Below, piece by piece: positions 44,701 to 56,700 of a DNA stretch of 64,000 nt. The notes beneath the pieces are model-generated. The model was not told the origin of the DNA, searched no databases, and saw only the letters and a program-made list of their open reading frames with translations. Numbering within the stretch: position 1 is the stretch's first letter; every line of letters begins with the position of its first letter. Both the position numbers and the translations under genes were made by a program. Location of the stretch: the NCBI GenBank assembly GCA_004431415.1, contig QPMI01000516.1, positions 62,001 to 126,000 on the forward strand, written 5' to 3'. The stretch comes from Cyanophora paradoxa (Eukaryota; Glaucocystophyceae; Cyanophorales; Cyanophoraceae).

Positions 44701-47700
44701 TCCACCGGCGACGGGCTGGGCGACGGGCTCGGGCTCGGCGTCTCCGTCGGCGACGGGCTGGGCGACGGGCTCGGGCTCGGCGTCTCCGTCGGCGAGGGGC
44801 TGGGCGACGGGCTCGGGCTCGGCGTCTCCGTCGGCGAGGGGCTGCAGCTGGGCGACGGGCTCGGGCTCGGCGTCTCCGCCGGCGACGGGCTGGGCGACGG
44901 GCTCGGGCTCGGCGTCTCCGTCGGCGACGGGCTGGGCGACGGGCTCGGGCTCGGCGTCTCCGCCGGCGACGGGCTGGGCGACGGGCTCGGGCTCGGCGTC
45001 TCCGTCGGCGAGGGGCTGGGCGACGGGCTCGGGCTCGGCGTCTCCGCCGGCGACGGGCTGGGCGACGGGCTCGGGCTCGGCGTCTCCGCCGGCGACGGGC
45101 TGGGCGACGGGCTCGGGCTCGGCGTCTCCGTCGGCGACGGGCTGGGCGACGGGCTCGGGCTCGGCGTCTCCGCCGGCGACGGGCTGGGCGACGGGCTCGG
45201 GCTCGGCGTCTCCGTCGGCGAGGGGCTGGGCGACGGGCTCGGGCTCGGCGTCTCCGTCGGCGACGGGCTGGGCGACGGGCTCGGGCTCGGCGTCTCCGTC
45301 GGCGAGGGGCTGGGCGACGGGCTCGGGCTCGGCGTCTCCGTCGGCGACGGGCTGGGCGACGGGCTCGGGCTCGGCGTCTCCGTCGGCGAGGGGCTGGGCG
45401 ACGGGCTCGGGCTCGGCGTCTCCGTCGGCGACGGGCTGGGCGACGGGCTCGGGCTCGGCGTCTCCGCCGGCGACGGGCTGGGCGACGGGCTCGGGCTCGG
45501 CGTCTCCGTCGGCGACGGGCTGGGCGACGGGCTCGGGCTCGGCGTCTCCGTCGGCGACGGGCTGGGCGACGGGCTCGGGCTCGGCGTCTCCGTCGGCGAC
45601 GGGCTGGGCGACGGGCTCGGGCTCGGCGTCTCCGCCGGCGAGGGGCTGGGCGACGGGCTCGGGCTCGGCGTCTCCGTCGGCGACGGGCTGGGCGACGGGC
45701 TCGGGCTCGGCGTCTCCGTCGGCGACGGGCTGGGCGACGGGCTCGGGCTCGGCGTCTCCGCCGGCGACGGGCTGGGCGACGGGCTCGGGCTCGGCGTCTC
45801 CGTCGGCGACGGGCTGGGCGACGGGCTCGGGCTCGGCGTCTCCGCCGGCGACGGGCTGGGCGACGGGCTCGGGCTCGGCGTCTCCGTCGGCGACGGGCTG
45901 GGCGACGGGCTCGGGCTCGGCGTCTCCGTCGGCGAGGGCTGGGCGACGGGCTCGGGCTCGGCGTCTCCGTCGGCGACGGGCTGGGCGACGGGCTCGGGCT
46001 CGGCGTCTCCGCCGGCGACGGGCTGGGCGACGGGCTCGGGCTCGGCGTCTCCGTCGGCGACGGGCTGGGCGACGGGCTCGGGCTCGGCGTCTCCGTCGGC
46101 GACGGGCTGGGCGACGGGCTCGGGCTCGGCGTCTCCGCCGGCGACGGGCTGGGCGACGGGCTCGGGCTCGGCGTCTCCGCCGGCGACGGGCTGGGCGACG
46201 GGCTCGGGCTCGGCGTCTCCGTCGGCGACGGGCTGGGCGACGGGCTCGGGCTCGGCGTCTCCGTCGGCGACGGGCTGGGTGACGGGCTCGGGCTCGGCGT
46301 CTCCGTCGGCGACGGGCTGGGCGACGGGCTCGGGCTCGGCGTCTCCGTCGGCGACGGGCTGGGCGACGGGCTCGGGCTCGGCGTCTCCGTCGGCGACGGG
46401 CTGGGCGACGGGCTCGGGCTCGGCGTCTCCGTCGGCGACGGGCTGGGCGACGGGCTCGGGCTCGGCGTCTCCGTCGGCGACGGGCTGGGCGACGGGCTCG
46501 GGCTCGGCGTCTCCGTCGGCGACGGGCTGGGCGACGGGCTCGGGCTCGGCGTCTCCGTCGGCGACGGGCTGGGCGACGGGCTCGGGCTCGGCATCTCCGT
46601 CGGCGACGGGCTGGGCGACGGGCTCGGGCTCGGCGTCTCCGTCGGCGACGGGCTGGGCGACGGGCTCGGGCTCGGCGTCTCCGTCGGCGACGGGCTGGGC
46701 GACGGGCTCGGGCTCGGCGTCTCCGCCGGCGACGGGCTGGGCGACGGGCTCGGGCTCGGCGTCTCCGTCGGCGACGGGCTGGGCGACGGGCTCGGGCTCG
46801 GCGTCTCCGTCGGCGACGGGCTGGGCGACGGGCTGGGGCTGGGCGTCTCCGTCGGCGAGGGGCTGGGCGACGGGCTCGGGCTCGGCGTCTCCGTCGGCGA
46901 CGGGCTGGGCGACGGGCTCGGGCTCGGCGTCTCCGTCGGCGAGGGGCTGGGCGATGGGCTGGGAGTTCGAGTAGGTGATGGAGTTGGCGTTCCATTACTG
47001 ACAGCAGCGGACAACTTGTGAACGTAGATGCGACCCTCTGGGGAGGATTATAGTGAGTTAAGAGTCGCGATCAAGGCAAGGAAATGCAGTCGGAATGTTT
47101 GCAATTTGCGGGTTTCGTGTTTTGAATAGAATTAAGCGAAAACATCCAGTTCTAAAAAATGTTTGACTCACCGCCCCAAGACACGTAAATCGCCGATTGG
47201 CTGTTGACCGAAGCCATGCCATACATGGCACTACCCACACCGCTGCGTGTATATATTGTGGATTAATTTATATTTAGTCGAGAGAGTCGGTTTGCATTGC
47301 GGGTGCAAGTCGTCTTGTTACCTGGCTGGCTGTGCGATGGTCTCGCTCGTCACTCGGATTCCAGAGCTGTGCACGCGCGCGGTTGTTTCAGGGGGCTGGA
47401 GTCGCAGTACTAGTGGGTTTACAATCTGTGTAATCTTTGTGCATATATACCGCGCTTAAAAAATGCGCTGACATAGTATTGTATACTTGCACACTAGTCC
47501 TTCATGATCATATATATCGCAAGCTCGAGCACCGCACCTATCGTAAGCGAACACCGACGTGCCCGCTCCAACGTACAGCCTCCATCTGTCCATATGCATG
47601 GGATAAATTTGTCAGCTAATGTAAACAGATCGGATTGGTCTATGTAATATTAATGAGCTTGTGTGCGGTACAATTTGTTAGAATGAAGACGGACCCGCCA

Positions 47701-50700
47701 GCACGAACGATGTCCATACCGCCGGGCGTGCCACCGAGCGAGCTTACGAATGTTTGTGCGGTAACTGACGCGAGGTCTTCGGCGTCAATCTGTCCGATCC
47801 GGTGCTTCAAAGTCAGCATGCGGCACTGATTAAAAAAAACGTCAAAGACCTTGTAAAGAGTCTGAGCAAGAGCGACATAGAAGATGTCGCTGTCAGGATC
47901 CCGAGCCAAGCAGTCTGGAGCAGGAAGCTGGGTTGAAGTGCCGACTGAGCTTATGACTACCTTGTATCCCGACCCTAATGCGCATTTCTGATTAATGAAC
48001 ACGACGGCCGAAAACATAAAAAATACGAGAACGCCTCGAAGCTTTTTGTATTGAGCAGTTCTATATCGCGCGCCAATTTTATTATTAACGCATGCGCTCA
48101 AGTCCGCGGCCGCACCATCGAGATTCATGCTTGCAAGGGATCTTGAATGAGCCATCCAGAATACACGATTGCTCGTGCTCGAATAAACGACCCCATAGAC
48201 GGCCGAGCCAACTGCTCTCGCAAACCGACACAGTAAGCGTTTTGTCAGAGGGCAAATGCGATTGCGATTGCAATATTCAATACAAAGTTTTAAATGCTCA
48301 CCGTTAAAGAAATCGGTGACCCCAGATCCACCTATAGTAAGGTCGACCTTCCGAATCTTCAAGTTGTCCTGCTCCATCACAATGTCATTGGGCAACCAAA
48401 GCAGCGAGGCTCGCCCAGGACTCTCGCACCGAGTCCGCTACAAAAAGAAGAGTCGAAGATGCGGCCGTTACACCATTCAATGTGCTGCGCATGCGAGCGG
48501 GCGAATCAACCAGTGCTCAAATGATTCTTTTAAGACTCCGATCGCTTATAATTATATATCACCTGAATAGGGCACTTGTGAGGGTTCTCGAGTTGGTAGA
48601 ACCTGACAATTATGATTCGGATGAGTGTGCGTAAATCGTTTATTAGAGCTTCGCGATCGGAATCAAACTGCGCGCGCACCATAGTTCTCCTCGTGGCCGG
48701 CAACAAGCGCCATAGTACAAGAAGAGCCAGACTGCCTGATACGAAACAAGCCGGTCTCGGTCGTCGCGTACAGGTGTCCGTCAAACGCGCTGTAATGAAG
48801 AGCTGCAAGACGAGCACGCGCATCGCTGAGTCAATGCATGTAGTATGCGTATATATAGCGATAGAAGCACCTCTGAGGTAGTTGAAAATAGCTAGCGTTC
48901 CAGAACCTGTGGAAACATAAATGAGTTAGCTGCAATTTCAGTTGAGCAACCTCATGGCCATCTATCAACGATCTCGCTGGGTGTAAATATACAGTTTCAA
49001 AAAAACAAGCTGTGCGTGATGTGAATAAAGCTAGATTATAATTACTTGATTAGAACACATCGTACCTTCGTTGGCCGTGTCAGTGGGCTCTCGCCCAATG
49101 CAAAACCGTGACGTTTGCGAAGCCATAGTTGCCGGAGTGCCAGGAACAGCCGGCGTCGGCACCGGAGTCTGGCTAGGCGTCGGCGAGGGGCTGGGCGAAG
49201 GGCTCGGGCTCGGCGTCCTTGTCGGCGACGGGCTGGGCGACGGGCTTGGGCTCGGTGTCGACATCTCCATCGGCGACGGGCTTGCAGTAGGGCTCGGCGT
49301 CTCCGGATCCGTCGGCGGCACGCTCGGGCTTGGCGTCTCCATTTCCGGATCCGTGGCGGAGGGGTTGGGTGACGGGCTCGGTGTCTCCGTCGCCGTCGGC
49401 GAGGGGCTGGGCGACGGGCTTTGTGTCTCCGTGGGAGGCACGCTGGGGCCTGGCGTCTCGGTCTCCGGATCGGTGGGCAACGGGCTGGGCGACGGGCTCG
49501 GGCTCGGCGTCGGAGTGCGTGAGGGGCTCGGTGTGGGGCTGGGTGTCGATGTCGGGAGGAATGCCTTGTGCGCGAATATCCGATTCCCTGAACAGCCCAG
49601 TGAGCCAATGTTTAAACCAGCGCACCGAGCAATGTGAACACTAGGAGGGCGCTTAGGTTAGAGCTGCTCCAGGCAGACTCCGACTGTGACTCACCGCCCC
49701 AGACCACGTACATGGACGAGGAAGCATTCACAGTTGCGAGCCCAGTCCGGGGCTGCGTCCCGCTGCGCGCGCGCGCGAATGTGTCCGGTCAATTGCAAGA
49801 AATACGCACGCGTACGAAGATTTCGAAGTGCGTAAAGAAAGTCGAACCTGACGGGCGTAGCGAAGTTCTCGCTTGCGACTGTGGAAGACGAAGTCCCCGA
49901 GGCCGAAAGCCTGCGCGTGACTTGTCAAAATATGATTGCAATTTGTATTCTCAAGCGTGTACTTTTGCGCCGCGTTTTCAAGACTGTCAAGGCTTCAGCG
50001 TTTTAGATCATGTGTTGACGCACCCGTATGCTTGGACGCTGGTGTCGGAGCCCACGTACAGCCTCCAAAACCTGCTCGGGTCTCACTGTAAGCGGACGCT
50101 GCACGCGCCGGCCCTGCACAGCGCCAGGCATGGCAGAGAGAGGCGCACGTTCCGGATCGGATTACTTCAACCCCTGCCGCGGCATTCGAGCCGGTGGATG
50201 CGACGAACGTCGTTACTGCACTAGCGGACACGGGGTACGTTCCCCCGCTGACGTCGACCTGGACGCACGAGAGGTTTCATATTGAGATCCCGTGCACATG
50301 GAGGGACGAGGAGTGAGCGAAAGGAGCCCGCGCGCATACCCGCGAGACCACGTTCTGAACTGCAACGAACAGCACGGCGCCGTCGACTGCGATGGCGTCG
50401 GGGTTGACAGTGCCTCCGGACGCAAAAAAATGTAAATTGGGCATACTGCCCCACGAAATTATATATGGTAATAAAATCGAATAAACTTTAAACTTTTCGA
50501 TATTCCACAAACGTTTCGACAAAACCAAATCAAAAACAAACCATTCACAGTAACCACACAAAACAAAACGTAAAATCTCAGTAAGCCTCAGTAACAACTT
50601 AAAACCTCTCATTTTTTACTGTATTTTTTGAACGCTTTTTTACTGTATTTTCTACACTAGAAATGACGATAGAAACGACAATAAAAACAATAGAATTTAA

Positions 50701-53700
50701 ATTGTTTTTTAATCGTATATATGTCAATATATCAATGTAGTATATATGATATATATCATGTAAAATCGATTTATAGTCATACCTATAACATATCGATTTG
50801 TGTATATGTGATATATATATATATATGACGTCATAATGACGATACATATGTATATGATATATATGACATACCACGTGACTCGGGAGATCATGACGATCAC
50901 GGCGATGTGTTCATTATCATATGCATGACTTGGACCAATCAGCTATCGATGACTCTTCTGTGGCTCACAGGTGGCTCATCGATAGATCAATGGGTCTTAT
51001 CACATCATCGGTGGCTCATCGATAGATCAATAGGTCTTATCATATCATAGGTGGCTCATCGATGGATCAATGGGTCATACAACATTATCGATCTCGGATC
51101 GATAGATGAATGGTTCAATATTTATCAGTGGTTGAGTTTCGTAGTATATACTCGTAGTATAAACTTGTAGTATAATTCCATAGTATAAATCCGTAGTATA
51201 TACTCGTAGTTGATACTCGTCGTAGAAACCCCGGGAATAACTTGAACCGGGGTATATATTTGTTCGACATTTCGTCGAAATTTCGGTAAATCGATTATCG
51301 GCATCTTCAAACGCTTGTATCTCACCACCAGATGGTCAACTCGCAACGTTTTGCATAGCGTTTTGAAGCGCTTGTTAAGCTCTACGCAACTACGTAATCA
51401 TCGTAGTATTTCAAGCTACCTTGTCATACAATATTTCTCACAAATCGTCCTTTCACACACTGATTGTGGTCATTTCTCGTTGGATCCGAGCCATCTGACC
51501 CCTTTTAATTGCTTTTCTCTTCACAAACTTCTTAAAGCCCTTCATATCATCATCAGTTAGTACTGCTCTATCAGTATAGGTCTTGATATCATAACCTTGC
51601 AGGCTCGCTATGACAGTTTGATAATTATAGCCCCATAGTCTATGCAATTCCTTGTAGGTCTTCTTATCCATTCCACCATTGTACTCATCAAAGGCGCAAT
51701 TGAACTCTTTTTCGTTCCCAAGAATATTGAAAAGACTACGAACTCAACATTTCGACGAATCGTAGTAGAAATAGAGCATAAACGCTGAACATTAAATATT
51801 ACCGAGATTGAATAATGTCTTCCACTCGTGACCAATTTAGATAACACAGCCGAATTGTGCATATCCAAATTTGAACCTATCATGTCATCGAGTATGATGA
51901 CTAGGTTATTTCGCTTTTCGTTATTCTCGATTCGTTTCTTTTGCATACTGATCAATCTCAAAACAATGTTATCATCCCATTCCTCATAGATGTTATCGGG
52001 ATGGGTGATGTCATTGAATTGCCCAGTAAAAGCTGTGGAACTAAATATTACAATCTGATCTATCTTGTCACGAAGCTCGTAAAGTAAGTATTTTGTAAAC
52101 ATTGTCTTACCTGTATTGGAGCGACCAACATTTAAAATTCTCGTTGGGATTCGAACTGTCTTACTCGGATTGAACTCCGGAATATCATCTAAGTTTACTG
52201 TGTTATCCATTACAGTAATAAGATAAAAAACAAAATAAACCCCTTACCTACTAATTTTGCGCTTCCTACTCTAACGAAAGAAAAGAACTTTAGAAGTTCG
52301 AGACTTTCAGGGTAGAGATGTTGTAGCCATTTAGGACCATAACATTGTGTCGTAGGGCATAGATGTCAACCTGAACAGGAGCAGCATCAGTGCATCCCGA
52401 AACAGTGAGATCCATGTAACTCGAGCTGCTGTTGAAGAAATCCTGGTAACCCATAACCGAGTTCCGAAGCGAATCTTTTCCGGACTTGGAAAGAACAATT
52501 CCATAAACATTTCCAGACTCGAATCCGTACGTGGTATTGCCCACAGTAACACCCTTGTAGTGAGAAGGAATGTGATTGACAGCAGAGAGGAAACCGGAAA
52601 TGGGTTTGTTAGATATATCCAGGGAGCGATTGTTGTGGAAGATCTGGAACTGATCAATCTTAACAGCAGATTCATGACCGCAGAAATCCGAGTGAGTGTA
52701 GGTGTTAAGTTTGTTCACCTCTCGAACAGTCATCAGAATCGAGTGAACCAGACCAGAAACATTAGCGAGTGTAACCTCAACAGATTCACCAGCATCAGCG
52801 GTTTTGAGCGCTCGGGTCTTCTTGTGAATGACCTCTGTGATCGGGATGCGAATGCCACCTTGTTCGTTTGCCATTTTAAGGAGTGTCTCAGCCTCAGCCG
52901 AAGCAATGTTTACGAATTGGCAGATCAGAGAGCAATCCGCAAAGGTTACAGATCCACCAGCCGGAACTTGGACAATCGCAGCATCACGGAAATCAACCTC
53001 GATTGTTGGCATATCGGCTAGCGTACATAATGGGAAATAAGCTTCTTCCCAGAAAGCAGCGGGGATTCTAACGATGTATTCCATTGCTTCATCTGTGCTT
53101 TCACGATCTGTCTCTTTGAAGTAACCGAGAGAAGCATACATGCTGCTCATGGTAGCGTGATCATTATCGACCAGGGCGTTTACAGTGATCCAATCACCAG
53201 GGATAATATACTTGAAACCACCATGAACGAAACGGACCTCATTAATAAAAGAAGAACCACCATTGGGGAGGGTGCAGGCTACACCACCACCAGTGGCAAT
53301 CTTGAAATAGAGCGAAACACCAGCAAGGAGTTGCTTGCGAGGTAGATCAAAGTAAGCGGTATTCTTGAAGCCAAAAGTGTTGCCTCGGGGACGAACTTGC
53401 TCGAGGAATGGTTTGTATTTGGGGTTGGTTCCGATTTGGAGACCAGGGGAAAGATAAATTTGATCGGAACCGGGAGTTACGAGGAGTTCCTTCAGGGTAG
53501 TTCCAGTGAGTGCCATCTCTTATGTTTAAAATACCAAAAGAAATTTTTAAAATGCTTTATTAAACAGAATGACGCGTTACTATCTCAATATTGATTCCAG
53601 GGACCGATCGGATGGAACCCCAACGAATTTCACATACAGACTCCCTTATGCGATCCAAAAGGTCAGAGCCTGTCGAGTAACGAACTTTGAGATGTTTCAC

Positions 53701-56700
53701 AATCTTTACAACCTCTCTGAAGTAGGAACCCTCACCACACAAACACTCGATAATGCTGGGAACCCAAAGAATAGAAACAACGAAGTCCTCCGAGGTGCAT
53801 ATACACCGGATTCACTGGTGAATTATCTGATCGCTCGCATTGGATCCCAGCCCTATAATCAAGCGGGTGGCGGAACTTACACTCGCCATTTCTATGTAAC
53901 CTATGATCCCACAACATTGCTTCTAAGGTTCATGTGTGAGGTTCCATTCTCAATCACTATGAACACTCAACTCTTAGCCAATTTCTGTGGTTTTGAAAAT
54001 GCTAACACACTGTACCAATCGAGTCCTCTATCATCTAATGTCACAGTTGGAGCCTTTACTTATGCTCACTACATTGATAGTGAAATGCCATTAGATCTAC
54101 TATTTAATTCCTATTTGCTTCTTCATGTTGATCCACTGAAAGGAAGATATGTGAGCAATAACAAACGAGATAACAATGCTATCGCGAAAATTGAGATTGA
54201 CCAAACGGTTGGCAGTCTATTAAAATATGATTCATCGAATAATTCCATGATCGTTCACGAGCAGAATGGCTTGGTTGAGGTTGAGACTCTAGATGTGAGA
54301 CTTTCTTACTGGAATGGAGCCACAGCAGACATTACTACCGACTGGTCGATGACTCTTGAACTGATTACTGAAGATGATAAAGATCTGACGAAAAAAGCAT
54401 TGAAGAATGTCATAAAAGAGTTGGAGGGACTCTACCTGCCGTTCTCACGGTCATAGGAAATACTGTAGAATAAATTTGTTTCAATATTACAAATGGCTCG
54501 CAAGACTCAACCCAAGAATTTCTTAGCCAAACCAGCCGCTGAAGCGGATGTTGGCAATGGTGAGAATGGAAGGAACTGGTATAAGAAATCGAAAGGACTC
54601 GCTGCATACGGAACTGGTGACCTCGAAAAGGAAGTCCATAAAGAACGAAACCAATTCACCCAAGCCACTACGAAAAACAGTAATGATGATAATGCCCTTG
54701 TTGACCAAGTCCCACTGAACCGCATGCCCGGAGCCAAACGAGGAATCAAGAAAGGACAGTTCAAATCATCCACAAAGGACAAGGTTGCATCATCATCGAC
54801 ACTGCTGAAACTGCTTGATGGTGGTGAGCGACTCTACTCAACCTATTCCGAGAAAGACCATCGCAACCGCTACTTTATTCGTTCAACCACTGGTGGACTG
54901 AAATCTGTAACATATCAGTATGCTAAGAGTCTTGTTGATGGTATTGCAGCAGAGACCAAAAACGAAAACAAGATCAAGGAACAGCCAATCACAAAGGAAA
55001 AGGTTGAGAAGAAACCAGAAGTAACCCATGAAGTTATTCCCGAACCTGTTCATGTGGCAAAAGACTCACCTACAGAATTGATTGCAAAGACCATTGAGTA
55101 TCAAGACTCCAACAAAACGGATTTGCCGGTTCTCAATAAGTCGATCCTTCGGGTTGCCACTTCGCAGGCTGATCCAGTCAACTCGATTCCAAATGCTGCC
55201 CCAATGGTCTCTGGATTCGCCAAGCTTGGTATAAGACCCGGTTATCGCCGTTAAGGATCAATCTGAATAATATAATTTCTCAAACATTGTTAGCGCTACG
55301 TAACCAATCCTATCCCGTAGGCTCAAAACTTCTTCATTTTTATGGAGGCGTTGTAGAGCGAAGTGAAATATCCATAGGTAAATCACTTTAATCACCTGTT
55401 CTACCGGGTTCAGTGGTAGAAACTTGCAGCCGACAAGTGAACCTTCTGGGTATCGGTAGCTTTATCATTTTTCCAGCATCTTCTTTCGTACTGGATGCTC
55501 TGCAATCGGGACCAAAAATTGATTGGGTTCTCACAAAGAATATATACACGACATAAAAACTACTTAAAGATTTCTTAACATATATTAAGAGAGTAGAAAG
55601 GACAAGAATGACGATCACAGAAGCCCAAAAGAAAGCAACTTACCGCTACCGTAAAACAGAAAAGGGTATGTTAGCGCTTGCTAGGATTAATGACAAACGC
55701 AATGCAAAATGGAATGAACTCTATAACAATGATGAAGAATTCAGACAAGCTCACATAATGACTTCATGCAAGGCTCAATATGTAAATAACACCATTCTCT
55801 ATGTAAAGTATCTATTTGACATTCCTCGTACTAACCGTGGACGTCCATCAAAGTATGTTAATGCTTGTTAATCGTTTTTCTCAGCGCGATTGCTCTGAGA
55901 ACCCGCGGAAACCGCGCTGGAAGCAAAACTATAAATCTTTCTGTTATTTTTAGAGTTCGATGATCGAGCCAACCCTTTGTTATTTTTATAAATGCCCTCG
56001 ACTGAATTTATTTTGTTGGAGACTTTTGGTTTTGCCGGTAAAATTTGACGCGAGTATAAAATGACTTAAGGAAATAAAATATAGAGTATATATAAAAGCG
56101 AAAATGCCTCGCGCAGTAAGTATTCAGAATGCTAGAAAGAGACAAGGAATGCTAGCAAAGCTTGGTTACCTTCTTGGTGCCGGAATCATAAATGAAGAGC
56201 AATTTAACGCATTGGGTTACTTTGCCTTCATTAAGAGACTTCGATCTGCTGGTCTGAAGGACATAAGCGATACAATTGATGGTATTATTGCCAGGGGTGA
56301 GGGCAGACTGAATGAGCAGGATGAAATCGAGAGATTTGGTAACATTGAGGTTATTGAAGGTGGAAATAAGAAGACCAAAGCAGAGCGGATCGCTGAAAAA
56401 CGAGACAAGAGAGCTGAAAGGAAGCAGCAGAAGAAGCAGAAGAAAGCAGGGAGAACCGCTAAGAATGTTGAGAAGCAGAAGGTTAGAGAAAGAATAGCAA
56501 AGGAGGCAAAACAGCAGAGAGAGGATGAGAAGAAGCAACGAGAGGAGGCAGAGGTAATGCAGGCTATGAATAATCTCGTGAGTGAAGTAACTTGGAGGAA
56601 CCAGACCAAAAATAAAATCGCTTCTGCCCATGAGTTTATCGATAAGGTTGTTGGTTGGGATGCCTTCTACAATCGTTTTCGAGATGCTCTTCGTAACAGA

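Noticed and set aside
43960-46975. CRISPR array
   Set aside because: The units are contiguous, all alike, coding and in a eukaryotic gene; there are no unique spacers.
43740-47021. Plus-strand frames of 1018-1093 codons
   Set aside because: They are shadows of the 42-bp array. The minus-strand Pro-Ser frame continues into clear propeller, IPT and TM exons on both sides, while the plus frames have no flanking domains.
51125-51346. 73-codon minus-strand ORF after the ATPase
   Set aside because: Its C-terminal half is translation of the CGTAGTATA tandem repeat (IYT-type strings), so coding is doubtful.
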